Below, piece by piece: positions 8,086 through 16,388 of a stretch of DNA of 51,022 nucleotides (the stretch's first letter is position 1; the number at the start of each line of letters is the position of its first letter). The notes below the pieces were generated by a model, which was given only the letters and a program-made list of their open reading frames with translations, was not told the DNA's origin and made no database searches. The DNA comes from Lachnospiraceae bacterium (GTDB lineage Bacteria; Bacillota; Clostridia; Lachnospirales; Lachnospiraceae), in contig SVEN01000017.1 of assembly GCA_015057365.1 (NCBI GenBank), positions 1 through 51,022 of the forward strand, written 5' to 3'. Position numbers and translations under genes: made by a program.

Positions 8086-9357
8086 ATGGAATTGTTGGAG
8101 TATTTAAACGGAGCGGTGACCCCATACCATGCCGTGGAGCTGGGTGCTGACCGGTTGCTGGCTGCGGGATTTACGGAACAGAAGTTGGAGGAGCCGTTTG
8201 CTACAGAACGGGGCAAGGGATATTTTATCCGTGTATACGGAACCGGTTTGGTGGCTTATACTGTGGGAGAAGAATTTTCTTCGGAGGATGCCTTGCATTT
8301 GGCGGTGGCCCATACGGATGCACCGTGTTTGCGGGTAAAGCCGGTGGCAGAGTTGCTATCCGGTGAATACAAACGCCTGGATATTGAGGTGTACGGCGGT
8401 GCAATTTTGAATACATGGTTTGACCGTCCGTTGTCATTGGCGGGGCGTGTGGTGTTGCGGGGAGAGAATGCTTATGCACCGCGTCTGAAAACGATAGATT
8501 TTAAGCGGCCGTTGCTTACGGTGCCGAATCTTGCCATTCATATGAACCGGGAAGTAAATAAAGGCGTGGAATATAAGCCCCAGAGAGATTTACTTCCGCT
8601 TCTCGGAATGTTAAAAGACGGTGAATCGAAAGAAAGCTATGTACGGACGCTGCTTGCAAAGGAGCTTGCGGTGGACGAGGAGGAGATTTTAGATTATGAT
8701 CTGACGGTGTATTGTGCGGAGCAGACGTGCTATCTCGGAGAGGAGGAGGAGTTTGTTTCCGGACCGCGTCTGGATAACCAGCTGTCCTGCTATGCATTGC
8801 TTCAGGCAATTTGCGAAAGTAAGCATACAACCGGCATTCATATGGCGGTCATGTATGATCATGAGGAAATCGGAAGTCGTTCCAAGCAGGGAGCGGACAG
8901 TGCCCTGACCGGAGCAATTATCGAGCGGATTTATGCGGGTCTCGGAGTGGAACGGGAACGGATGCAGGCGGCCCTGGCAAAGAGTATTATGCTGTCGGTA
9001 GACGGTGCACATGCGTTACATCCGAATCGTCAGGATATGTATGATCCGGTGAATCGTGCTACTATAAATAAGGGAATTGCATTAAAAATAAACAGCAGTC
9101 AACGTTATGCCTTTGATACGGAGACGGTAGCCATTGCCCAGGTACTTTGTGAGGAGGCGGGCGTAGCGTATCAGAAGGTGGCAAATCATGCGGACTTGGC
9201 AGGCGGAAGTACACTGGGACCGATTTTGTCTTCCTGGATTCCGATGCGGGCAATTGATTTGGGAGTGCCGCTTCTTGCCATGCATTCCGCCAGAGAGTTG
9301 GCAGGAAGGAAAGATGTAGACGGTTTACTTCGCTTTTTGGCCAAATTTTTTACCTGA
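8086..9357 (+). CDS. apeB: M18 family aminopeptidase
   Basis: A 423-residue zinc metallo-aminopeptidase of family M18, a cytoplasmic enzyme that trims N-terminal residues (the family prefers acidic ones) from peptides. The conserved metal and catalytic segments are visible: AVAHTDAPCLRVKP near residue 75, MYDHEEIGSRSKQGADS near 260, SVDGAHALHPN near 305 and NHADLAGGSTLGPI near 370. The length is normal for bacterial members. The start ATG 8086 has AAAGGAGAAGGAA upstream. It stands alone between terminators, with no partner gene to narrow its role beyond general peptide turnover. The symbol is taken from the family name and the exact substrate specificity is not shown. Confidence 0.9.
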   Translation: MELLEYLNGAVTPYHAVELGADRLLAAGFTEQKLEEPFATERGKGYFIRVYGTGLVAYTVGEEFSSEDALHLAVAHTDAPCLRVKPVAELLSGEYKRLDIEVYGGAILNTWFDRPLSLAGRVVLRGENAYAPRLKTIDFKRPLLTVPNLAIHMNREVNKGVEYKPQRDLLPLLGMLKDGESKESYVRTLLAKELAVDEEEILDYDLTVYCAEQTCYLGEEEEFVSGPRLDNQLSCYALLQAICESKHTTGIHMAVMYDHEEIGSRSKQGADSALTGAIIERIYAGLGVERERMQAALAKSIMLSVDGAHALHPNRQDMYDPVNRATINKGIALKINSSQRYAFDTETVAIAQVLCEEAGVAYQKVANHADLAGGSTLGPILSSWIPMRAIDLGVPLLAMHSARELAGRKDVDGLLRFLAKFFT

Positions 9358-9403
9358 TTTTTGTGCAACTGTCACAAAAAAATAGAGTGAAACTATAGTC
9401 CTA

Positions 9404-9433
9404 TTGACATTTTTTCTCAGTGCGTGTTATAGT
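9404..9433 (+). promoter_or_regulatory. Promoter of the structured leader before the ABC-F gene
   Basis: A perfect TTGACA (9404-9409), an 18-base spacer and TATAGT (9428-9433) with extended TGT. The predicted RNA start is near 9440, about 230 bases before the ABC-F start codon. Confidence 0.75.
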
Positions 9434-9440
9434 TAGAAAG

Positions 9441-9562
9441 TAATCAATATTGGAGAAGGTATTGATTAGAGGACGAAAACGTTGGGGAACGTGCAAGGGC
9501 AAAAGGGAAGACCGGCTTGAAAGTGCGGTACGTAAGTGACCGGACTGATAGCCGGTCTTTCT
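9441..9562 (+). promoter_or_regulatory. Structured leader: candidate attenuator or small RNA with upstream ORF
   Basis: The transcript begins with a 9-bp hairpin (TAATCAATA 9441-9449 with TATTGATTA 9460-9468) whose loop holds GGAGAAGG. A TTG at 9462 opens a 25-codon ORF encoding a basic peptide, ending at TGA 9537-9539. Then GCCGGTC (9551-9557) can pair either with GACCGG (9538-9543, overlapping the stop codon) or with the copy at 9510-9516, giving two exclusive hairpins, followed by TTTCTCTG. This is the layout of a translation-controlled attenuator, or of a free small RNA with a weak terminator. A second possible promoter (TGTACA, 17 bases, TACACT) lies just before the gene, so the leader may not be obligatory. 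It matches no riboswitch class I know. Confidence 0.45.
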
Positions 9563-9668
9563 CTGTGCAAAAATAAGATGTCGCAAACGGAACTCGATTC
9601 CTATGCCATGTGTACAAATCACAAAAGATATGTTACACTATGGGAGAAAAAGAAAAGACGGAGGCGTT

Positions 9669-11549
9669 ATGAACCTAATTACCATAGAACATGTATCAAA
9701 AAGCTATACGGAGCGAATGCTGTTTGACGATGTGTCTCTCGGCATTAATGAGGGCGACCGCATCGGAATCATCGGTATCAACGGTACCGGAAAGTCTACC
9801 TTTTTAAAGATTCTGGCAGGGCTTGAGGAGCCGGATGCCGGAACGGTGATTAAAGGAAAAGAGGTGCGGATTGCGTATTTGCCGCAGAATCCGGTATTTT
9901 CGGATGAAATGACACTTTTGCAGAATATTACGGAGGGACTGGTGCATCCGGAAGAGTATCGCGATATTCCGGGAGAGGCGGCAGCCATGCTCCGTAAGTT
10001 AGGCATTCCGGAGACGGAGGCGGTACCGTCTACGCTATCCGGAGGACAGAGAAAGCGGGCGGCGCTGGTGCGTACGCTTCTGATGCCGGCGGATGTGTTG
10101 ATTTTGGACGAGCCGACGAACCACCTGGATTCCGCCATGACGGAATGGCTGGAAGAGTATTTAAAGAAAAACGGCAAAGCATTGGTGATGATTACCCATG
10201 ACCGGTATTTTCTGGATGCGGTCACCAATCGGATTGTGGAGCTGGATAAGGGAAAGCTTTACTCCTATAAGGAGAATTATACCGGCTTTTTGCTTCTTAA
10301 GGCAGAGCGTGAGGCCATGCAGCTGGCGACGGAGAGGAAAAATCAGAGTCTGTACCGTCAGGATTTGGCGTGGATGATGCGGGGTGCAAGAGCCCGTTCC
10401 ACCAAGCAAAAGGCCCATATCGAGCGGTTTGAGGCATTAAAGAATCGGGAAAAGATTGTGGTAGACGGAGAGGTGGAGATTAACGCCTTGTCTTCCCGTT
10501 TGGGAAAGAAAACCATAGAAGTAACGAATATTTCCAAGACTTTCGGAGAAAAGACACTCATCAAGGATTTTAGTTATATATTTCTCTCCACGGATCGTAT
10601 CGGTATTATCGGACCGAACGGTTGCGGAAAGAGTACGTTACTTAAAATGATTACCGGAAAACTGGCGCCGGATACGGGTGCGGTGGAATTCGGAACTACC
10701 ATTAAAGTTGGTTACTTTATGCAGGAAAACGAAGCGTTAAATCCGGATATCCGGGTGATTGATTCTGTCAGAGAGGTGGCGGAATATATTGAGACTTCGG
10801 AAGGGAAAATCAGCGCCTCCCAGATGTGTGAAAAGTTCCTGTTTACGGATGCCATGCAGTATACGGTTATCGGTAAGCTGTCCGGCGGGGAGAAGCGTCG
10901 TTTGGCCCTGCTCCATGTGTTGATGGAGGCACCGAATGTGCTGATATTGGACGAGCCAACCAATGATTTGGATATCCGTACTTTATCGATTTTGGAGGAT
11001 TATCTGACCCGGTACAACGGTATTGTCATTGCGGTGTCCCATGATCGGTATTTTCTCGATAAAGTGGCGAATCGTATTTTCTCCTTTGAGGGGGACGGCG
11101 TGATTCGCAGATACGAGGGAAATTATTCGGACTATCGCGCCGTGTGCGAGCGGGAAGGACGTCCGGTGAGTAAGGGAATTTCAGAGGGAAGCGGTAGCGG
11201 AGCCGGAAAGGGCAATGCCACAGCAGGAGCAACAAATGCCGGCGGAGTGGGACCGAATGGCGAAGATGATACAAAATCCGATAGTCGTGCCACCTGGAAG
11301 AACCGTGAGCAGAGGGTAAAGTTCTCTTACAAGGAACAAAGGGAGTACGAGACCATTGATGCGGATATTGCGGCTTTGGAAGATAAGATTGCGGCGTTAG
11401 AGGAGGAAATTGCGGCCTCTGCCACCAACTACGGTAAGCTACAGGAGCTGTCTGCGGCAAAGGAAGCGGCAGAAACGGAGCTGGAGGAAAAGATGGACCG
11501 TTGGGTGTATTTAAACGAATTGGCGGAGCAGATAGAAAGTCAGAAGTAA
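9669..11549 (+). CDS. uup: ABC-F family ATPase (Uup type)
   Basis: A 626-residue soluble protein with two ABC ATPase domains and no membrane segment. Domain 1 has Walker A GINGTGKST (36-44), signature LSGGQRKRA and Walker B LILDEPTNHLD; domain 2 has GPNGCGKST, LSGGEKRRLA and LILDEPTNDLD. The linker carries WMMRGARARSTKQKA, like the P-site tRNA interaction region of Uup-type proteins. A Gly-Ser-Ala-rich stretch of about 30 residues precedes a C-terminal coiled coil, another Uup trait. ABC-F proteins act on ribosomes as translation factors or give drug resistance; Uup-type members are usually housekeeping. ATG 9669 has GGAGG six bases upstream, and the earlier in-frame ATG at 9603 has no such site. 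The leader upstream could link expression to translation stress. Confidence 0.88.
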   Translation: MNLITIEHVSKSYTERMLFDDVSLGINEGDRIGIIGINGTGKSTFLKILAGLEEPDAGTVIKGKEVRIAYLPQNPVFSDEMTLLQNITEGLVHPEEYRDIPGEAAAMLRKLGIPETEAVPSTLSGGQRKRAALVRTLLMPADVLILDEPTNHLDSAMTEWLEEYLKKNGKALVMITHDRYFLDAVTNRIVELDKGKLYSYKENYTGFLLLKAEREAMQLATERKNQSLYRQDLAWMMRGARARSTKQKAHIERFEALKNREKIVVDGEVEINALSSRLGKKTIEVTNISKTFGEKTLIKDFSYIFLSTDRIGIIGPNGCGKSTLLKMITGKLAPDTGAVEFGTTIKVGYFMQENEALNPDIRVIDSVREVAEYIETSEGKISASQMCEKFLFTDAMQYTVIGKLSGGEKRRLALLHVLMEAPNVLILDEPTNDLDIRTLSILEDYLTRYNGIVIAVSHDRYFLDKVANRIFSFEGDGVIRRYEGNYSDYRAVCEREGRPVSKGISEGSGSGAGKGNATAGATNAGGVGPNGEDDTKSDSRATWKNREQRVKFSYKEQREYETIDADIAALEDKIAALEEEIAASATNYGKLQELSAAKEAAETELEEKMDRWVYLNELAEQIESQK

Positions 11550-11707
11550 AAAACGGATAGGATGCTTCGGCGGAGGAAAACAAATAATAAAATGCAGTTC
11601 TAGAATTGCCGGATGTTCCATACAATAGTAGTAAAAATATGTGTGGGACAAGGAAACGAGGGCACGCAAAAGCTGCCAAACAGGGATTGTCCCGGAAGGG
11701 ACGCAGC

Positions 11708-12796
11708 ATGCAGAGAAAAGTGGCATACGTGTTTTTGTACAAGAACGGAATCAAGGAACGCAGTGTAGGAATTGTAAGGCGCTACGGTACGGCAGAACAG
11801 CCGGAGGTAGCGCTTGAATTATATGGAGAAGAGGAACGGAGGAAACGGTGGCGCATCTACTATTTTACAGAGAAAGAGGCGCTTGTTGAGGCTACGTATC
11901 TTTGGGGAAGTACCACGGAACGTGGGAAAAGCGAAGTGCGGCTGTCCCAGTGCCGTTTGTGCGCGGAGGCAGGTATGGGAGCGGGTATTGTGTTGTTGCC
12001 GGAGCGGGTGGTTGATTGCAGACAGCAACCTGCGCAACCGGACCTGCGGGAATATCTTTGTGCCCGGTTCGACGGGAAAGAAATAACGGAGGAAACACTG
12101 GGGGAGGCATTTTTGCGAAAACCGGAACCCATTAATAATCTGCGGATTGAGTCCGCAAAAAAGCTGATGGAGGAGATTACCAAGGCTGCGGGAGGTGAGG
12201 TGGCTTCGGCGCAACAAGAGAGCTTTTCGGAATCGGAAGAAGAAGGCGTAGGAAACCTCTATACGGAAGAGAGAGGAATGGGAGAGTCGGGCCGGGGACA
12301 AGGTACGGTGTCAAAACCGAGGGAAAGGAAAAGAGCGGGCCGGCAGATTGCGTATCTGGAAAAGTTACTTCTTTTGAACCCTCCTTACGGGCCTTGCCGT
12401 CGGTTTGATGTAGAATATTCCGTGCGGATTACACCGGCGGAGCTTTTGAAGTTTCCGAAGGAAGGAAAGCGGTTTGCGGAGAACAGCTTTGTACTGCATG
12501 CTTACTATCGCTATCGACATGTGCTTTTGGGAAGGCGTAGGAGAAGAGAAACGGAAGACTATGTGTTGTTGGTGCCGGGAACCTACAATGAAAAAGAAGG
12601 TAAACTGGCGGAATTATTTGGATTTTCGGAGTTTTTACCGGTGAAGGCGGTTGCACGGTCAGAGCCGGAGGTGAGGGAGAAAATGTGCGCGGAGGAGCAG
12701 AAATTACGGAAAAAAATAGGCGAAGAAAAAATCCCGGAAACAGGCAATGCCGTTTCCGGGAAGGAACTGTTTGGTTATTTTTGCGGAAAAATATAA
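11708..12796 (+). CDS. Uncharacterised protein resembling Lachnospiraceae DUF6128 proteins
   Basis: A 362-residue, Arg- and Glu-rich soluble protein without signal peptide or membrane segment. The N-terminal part (VAYVFLYKNGIKERSVGIVR) is strand-rich. The middle (about 160-225) is low-complexity. The C-terminal part carries RITPAELLKFPKEGKRFAENSF, HAYYRYRHVLLGRRR and YVLLVPGTYNEKEGKLAELFGF, a pattern I recall from an uncharacterised family common in Lachnospiraceae (DUF6128). That assignment is from memory and moderate. ATG 11708 is chosen because the family-like N-terminus begins there; the frame is open from 11606, and only a weak AGGGAC precedes 11708. The last 22 coding bases overlap the end of the convergent GNAT gene, whose terminator also lies in this coding region. 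No function can be proposed. Confidence 0.75.
   Translation: MQRKVAYVFLYKNGIKERSVGIVRRYGTAEQPEVALELYGEEERRKRWRIYYFTEKEALVEATYLWGSTTERGKSEVRLSQCRLCAEAGMGAGIVLLPERVVDCRQQPAQPDLREYLCARFDGKEITEETLGEAFLRKPEPINNLRIESAKKLMEEITKAAGGEVASAQQESFSESEEEGVGNLYTEERGMGESGRGQGTVSKPRERKRAGRQIAYLEKLLLLNPPYGPCRRFDVEYSVRITPAELLKFPKEGKRFAENSFVLHAYYRYRHVLLGRRRRRETEDYVLLVPGTYNEKEGKLAELFGFSEFLPVKAVARSEPEVREKMCAEEQKLRKKIGEEKIPETGNAVSGKELFGYFCGKI
12721..12760 (-). terminator. Terminator of the GNAT gene, inside the neighbouring coding sequence
   Basis: Perfect 9-bp stem CCCGGAAAC (12733-12741) with GTTTCCGGG (12752-12760). On the minus strand it is followed by ATTTTTTCTTC. It lies entirely within the last 25 codons of the plus-strand gene ending at 12796. 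Confidence 0.8.
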
Positions 12797-13326
12797 GAGT
12801 ACCGCAGATGGTCCCGCCAGACACCGTTAATTTCGTGAGAACTGCGGGCAACCCCCTCGTAGGTAAAGCCCAGCCGTTCAATGAGCCGCAGGGAAGGGGC
12901 ATTTTCCAGTAAAATGTCCGCTTCCACCCGGTGAATGTGCAGGTCCTTGTGAAGCTCCGGCAAAAGAAGCTGCAGCGCCTCGGTGGCATAACCTTTGCCG
13001 GTGTGATGCCGGTCTAACTTGTAGCCCACACGGCAGCTTTTGTCGTCGGTGCGGGAGATATTGGAAAAACTGACAGTGCCGATAATACGGGTTGGGTCCT
13101 CCTTTAAGAACAGGTAGTAGCGGATGTAGGTATGGCGAAGCATGGCCTGAAACTCCGCCCGCAGTACCTGGGCCTGAAACTCCTCGGTATAAAAGGCGGC
13201 TTCGCGACGAGGCTCGTAGGGAGCGAAAAACTCCCGGTTCTCCGTCATAAAAGTAAGCAACGCCGGTGCGTATTCCTCGTTGCAAATCAGCAAATGTAAA
13301 CGCTCGGTTTCATAGTGAAATTGCAT
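12775..13326 (-). CDS. GNAT N-acetyltransferase, RimJ/RimL-like
   Basis: A 183-residue acetyltransferase of the RimJ/RimL type, which moves an acetyl group from acetyl-CoA to an amino group of a protein or small molecule. Visible family features are TERLHLL near the N-terminus, the strand RIIGTVSFSNI, the acetyl-CoA loop HHTGKGYATEALQLLL and the C-terminal NAPSLRLIERLGFTYEG. The start could be ATG 13338 or 13326; for 13338 the AAAGGA motif abuts the start codon, so 13326 (MQFHYETERL) is preferred. The substrate is not predictable. The gene converges on the unknown protein gene and overlaps its end by 22 bases. Confidence 0.85.
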   Translation of the reverse strand: MQFHYETERLHLLICNEEYAPALLTFMTENREFFAPYEPRREAAFYTEEFQAQVLRAEFQAMLRHTYIRYYLFLKEDPTRIIGTVSFSNISRTDDKSCRVGYKLDRHHTGKGYATEALQLLLPELHKDLHIHRVEADILLENAPSLRLIERLGFTYEGVARSSHEINGVWRDHLRYSYIFPQK

Positions 13327-13358
13327 GGTAAAACCCATCCTTTGGTTAGTTTCTGAAA

Positions 13359-14054
13359 TTAGTCGATGCCCCGGAGCAGTACCTCGTCAAAGTACGGCAA
13401 AAGAAGCTCACGAAAGGCCGTGAGTTCTTCTCTTGAGTAGCCGGACAGGCCCGGTTGTATGAGGTTGCCGGAGTCTTTAAAGGCTTGCAGGGCGTAGCAT
13501 TTTGCCCCCTTTAGCCATTCCCCGATAGCAAGGAAATCCTCCTTGGTGTGGAACTCCTTTACCACCGTGGTGCGGAACTCATAAGGGAGACCGCAGTTTT
13601 TAATGATGTCCACGCTTTCCTCAAAGGCGGAAAAGCGTACGGAGGAAAGTCCTACAGTCTCGGCGTACCGTGCCGGGCTGTTTTTTATATCCATGGCAAT
13701 GTAGTCCAGAAGCTTTGCATCCAGCGCAGCCTGTATCACATCCGGGCGGGTGCCGTTGGTGTCAAGCTTCGTTAAATACCCCATTTCCTTACATTGCTTT
13801 AAAAACGGCAATAAGTCCTTTTGTAGCGTCGGTTCGCCGCCGGTAATGCAAATCCCTTCCAGAGTGTCTTTGCGGCGTTCTAAGAAGGAAATAACGGCCT
13901 CCTGGGCGATAACAGGCTGGGAGTCCGGTGCTAACACCAGATCCCCGTTATGACAAAACGGACAGCGCAGGTTGCAGCGTCCGGTAAATACGGTACAAGC
14001 GATGTGCTTGGGAAAGTCTAATAAGGTGGTTTTGTTGATTCCGTGAAATTCCAT
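13359..14054 (-). CDS. Radical SAM activase, anaerobic ribonucleotide reductase type
   Basis: A 231-residue radical SAM protein. The cluster motif CxxxCxxC is at C27, C31, C34 (CNLRCPFC), followed by the SAM-binding GGEPTL. The N-terminus (MEFHGINKTTLLDFP) is typical of enzymes annotated as anaerobic ribonucleoside-triphosphate reductase activating proteins of the single-cluster type. These make a glycyl radical on a partner enzyme. No nrdD or other glycyl radical enzyme is in the window, so the partner is unproven; other activases of this size exist. ATG 14054 has AAAGGAGG six bases upstream; the frame extends further to 14168 without a ribosome binding site. It shows the organism is at least facultatively anaerobic. 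Confidence 0.8.
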   Translation of the reverse strand: MEFHGINKTTLLDFPKHIACTVFTGRCNLRCPFCHNGDLVLAPDSQPVIAQEAVISFLERRKDTLEGICITGGEPTLQKDLLPFLKQCKEMGYLTKLDTNGTRPDVIQAALDAKLLDYIAMDIKNSPARYAETVGLSSVRFSAFEESVDIIKNCGLPYEFRTTVVKEFHTKEDFLAIGEWLKGAKCYALQAFKDSGNLIQPGLSGYSREELTAFRELLLPYFDEVLLRGID

Positions 14055-14133
14055 GGGAGCCTCCTTTACAAGGATATCTATGAATCTATTATAGTGGTTT
14101 GGGGTGGAGGATGCAAGAAAGAAATGCAGAAAA

Positions 14134-14165
14134 ATTACCCGGATAAAGAACCTTATCCGGGTAAT
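14134..14165 (-). terminator. Terminator of the XRE regulator gene
   Basis: Perfect 13-bp stem ATTACCCGGATAA/TTATCCGGGTAAT with a 6-base loop, about 40 bases past the stop codon at 14208. On the minus strand it is followed by TTTTCTGC. Confidence 0.8.
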
Positions 14166-14207
14166 CAATTTGGCTGATGAGGGCGCATTTTTTGTAACTG
14201 CCCCAAT

Positions 14208-15338
14208 CTACTTTACGAGAGCAAGAAAACGGTTAACCTTATCTTCACCGTGCCAGCTGCGAAGGGCATCTAAGATGCTTTCCTTCTTTTGCTCAATAAA
14301 ATCAAGGGTGTAGGCTTCCATGTACCGGAGTTGCCTGTCAGAGTATTTGGCTGTTTCGGTAGGATTAGAAAGCAGAGTCCGGTAAAAATCATAGTGGGAC
14401 TGCATTTCGTCTGCTAAAGCGTTCCAATGCTGTGCGGCAGTGTCGTAGGCTTCCGTTCGTAAATCCGCATGGAGCATGTATTTGTAAAGCTCTCTGGTAA
14501 AGCCGCGGGTATAAGCGATTAAGTCTTTATTTTTGGATAAGGTGTGAATTACTTCCAATCCCCAATTTGCAAACTCTACGCAACTCTGTGGCTCACCATA
14601 CCAGGCATAATCTTCTGCCGCATACACAATTTCTTTGTTGAGAGCGCGGGTAAAGTTTTGCAAATTATTGCGAAGAACCTCTTTCATGCCCTCCAAACCA
14701 CTTTCAAAGGTAGCCAGCTGTGCCAGAATACTTTCCTGCAAACGATTGGAGGAAATGCTTGGAAGAGTGCTGATATGGTCTCTTGCGCCGGTGTAGTTTT
14801 TCTCGTGAATATAAATCCAGGCCAAAGCGTAGTGGGTACGTTCCGTCCATTCGGATTTGGTGCAAAAGCGGATGACATGGGTGCCGTACTTGATTGCCAT
14901 ATCTCTGAATTCCGGCCACTTGTCAGGGCAGAATTTATCAAAATCCGCATAGCGGCTTAAGTCAGCGGCCTGCTCGGTATAACAGCATTCGTAAATAAAG
15001 TGTGCCGGGTTTTGCTGTACCTGTTCTAAAAGATACTGACATTTTGCAAGAGCAGCTTCGGCCGGCGATGCGGAATCTGCAACTATTTTTTCCAAATCTT
15101 TTGTAATATTGATATAAACAGATTCATCTAAATCGGTTTCTACCAATCCAAACAAAGTATCCGTAGAAACGGACAGGGTCTGGGCCAACGGAACAATCAT
15201 GGAGATATCCGGCATGCCGGTTCCTTTTTCCCACTTGCTTACAGCCTGAGGGGTTACTCCGATCTGAGCGGCTAATTCTTCCTGTGTCAAACCTAACTTC
15301 TTTCTTGCATATTTAATATTATTTCCCAATGAAATCAT
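14208..15338 (-). CDS. XRE-family transcription regulator with long C-terminal region
   Basis: A 376-residue protein. Residues 5-60 are a Cro/C1-type helix-turn-helix (NIKYARKKLGLTQEELAAQIGV, then TPQAVSKWEKG). The remaining 310 residues are mainly helical, with repeated aromatic and acidic helices, probably TPR-like repeats. Regulators of this build often sense a peptide or a protein partner, but no peptide gene is adjacent. ATG 15338 has GGAGA seven bases upstream. Its own promoter lies at 15379-15407 and a strong terminator at 14134, so it is a single-gene unit. The regulon is unknown. Confidence 0.88.
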   Translation of the reverse strand: MISLGNNIKYARKKLGLTQEELAAQIGVTPQAVSKWEKGTGMPDISMIVPLAQTLSVSTDTLFGLVETDLDESVYINITKDLEKIVADSASPAEAALAKCQYLLEQVQQNPAHFIYECCYTEQAADLSRYADFDKFCPDKWPEFRDMAIKYGTHVIRFCTKSEWTERTHYALAWIYIHEKNYTGARDHISTLPSISSNRLQESILAQLATFESGLEGMKEVLRNNLQNFTRALNKEIVYAAEDYAWYGEPQSCVEFANWGLEVIHTLSKNKDLIAYTRGFTRELYKYMLHADLRTEAYDTAAQHWNALADEMQSHYDFYRTLLSNPTETAKYSDRQLRYMEAYTLDFIEQKKESILDALRSWHGEDKVNRFLALVK

Positions 15339-15378
15339 AATCGTGTCTCCTTGTATTTGATTTCGGTACCGTACTTAA

Positions 15379-15407
15379 ACTATAGCACAGGAATCCTCAA
15401 ATAACAA
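15379..15407 (-). promoter_or_regulatory. Promoter of the XRE regulator gene
   Basis: Minus strand: TTGTTA (15402-15407), a 17-base spacer, TATAGT (15379-15384) with extended TGC. Confidence 0.65.
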
Positions 15408-15450
15408 ACAACTCGTTGATTACGAAAATGCAACGCGGCGTTGAAATACC

Positions 15451-15486
15451 AAAACCGGCCGCCACATCACTGTAGCAGCCGGTTTT
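15451..15486 (-). terminator. Terminator of the fatty acid synthesis operon
   Basis: Stem AAAACCGGC (15451-15459) with GCCGGTTTT (15478-15486), the T run being part of the stem. A second, imperfect hairpin (15548-15578) overlaps the accA stop codon and may help RNA processing or stability. Confidence 0.6.
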
Positions 15487-15569
15487 GTAAGAGTAAAATA
15501 TTATAAAAAAGGATTAGAAACTAGCAGTTTCATCAGAAACCGGACATCCATTAGGAAAACAATAGTTTC

Positions 15570-16388
15570 CTAGATGGAATATGCCACGGTTCCTCTGGTT
15601 TCTCCGTTTTCTTCATAGATGCCGAATTTACGGAAACGCATGTAGCGATCCGAAAGAAGGGCATCGGTCTTTTTCTTTAATAACTCCGTTAAGTCTTCCT
15701 TTAAATGCTTTTTGATGACCGCGCAGGTGGCGTCGAAGTTGTCAAAGTCTTCCGGAATAATGGTCTCGGCAACGCCGAAGCTCTTCATATCGTCTGCGGT
15801 AATGCGTAAGCACTGTGCCGCATCTTCCGCACGGGAAGCATCCTTCCAAAGAATACTTGCGCAACCTTCCGGGGAGATTACGGAATATACCGCATGTTCC
15901 ATCATATATACGCGGTCTGCGGAGCAAAGTGCCAATGCACCGCCGCTGCCGCCTTCACCGATAACGATGGAGATGGTCGGGGTCTGAAGCCCCAGCATTT
16001 CCATAATGTTTTCCGCAATGGCTTCGCCCTGTCCGCGCTCTTCGCCGTCGGCACCGCAGAAAGCACCCTGGGTGTCTACAAAGCATACCACCGGGCGGCC
16101 GAATTTCTCTGCCTGCTTCATCAGACGCAGAGCCTTACGGTAGCCCTCCGGCTTCGGACAGCCGAAATTGGTCTTCATACGGGTGGCTAAATCCACACCC
16201 TTTTCAATGGCAATATAGGTTACCGGCATGCCGTCAAGGCTTCCGATACCGGAAATAATCGCGGCATCCTCGGCATAACGACGATCGCCGTGAAGCTCGA
16301 TACGATCATCAAAGATTCCGTTGATGTAGGCAATACCCGTCGGTCTGCCGTTTTGACGTGTCATTTTTAACTTTTCGTAAGGTGTCAT
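15570..16388 (-). CDS. accA: Acetyl-CoA carboxylase carboxyltransferase subunit alpha
   Basis: A 272-residue subunit of the carboxyltransferase, which moves the carboxyl group from biotin to acetyl-CoA to form malonyl-CoA. Family segments are clear: FDDRIELHGDRRYAED, NFGCPKPEGYRKALRLMKQA, FVDTQGAFCGADGEERGQGE, VIGEGGSGGALAL and SPEGCASILWKDA. It lacks roughly the first 40-50 residues of the E. coli-type protein, as short clostridial versions do. ATG 16388 overlaps the accD stop by four bases (ATGA), so synthesis of the two subunits is coupled. It is the last gene of the fab operon. Confidence 0.95.
   Translation of the reverse strand: MTPYEKLKMTRQNGRPTGIAYINGIFDDRIELHGDRRYAEDAAIISGIGSLDGMPVTYIAIEKGVDLATRMKTNFGCPKPEGYRKALRLMKQAEKFGRPVVCFVDTQGAFCGADGEERGQGEAIAENIMEMLGLQTPTISIVIGEGGSGGALALCSADRVYMMEHAVYSVISPEGCASILWKDASRAEDAAQCLRITADDMKSFGVAETIIPEDFDNFDATCAVIKKHLKEDLTELLKKKTDALLSDRYMRFRKFGIYEENGETRGTVAYSI

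Noticed and set aside
9500..9560. Partial resemblance of the ABC-F leader to a cobalamin riboswitch (AAAAGGGAAGACCGGC then GAAAGTGCGG).
   Set aside because: The rest of the conserved core, including the CCCGCAACTGT-like segment and the kissing loop, is missing, and the downstream gene has nothing to do with cobalamin.
15570..16388. accA as truncated pseudogene because it is shorter than the E. coli protein.
   Set aside because: All catalytic segments are present, the start overlaps accD in a coupled ATGA, and short AccA proteins are usual in Clostridia.
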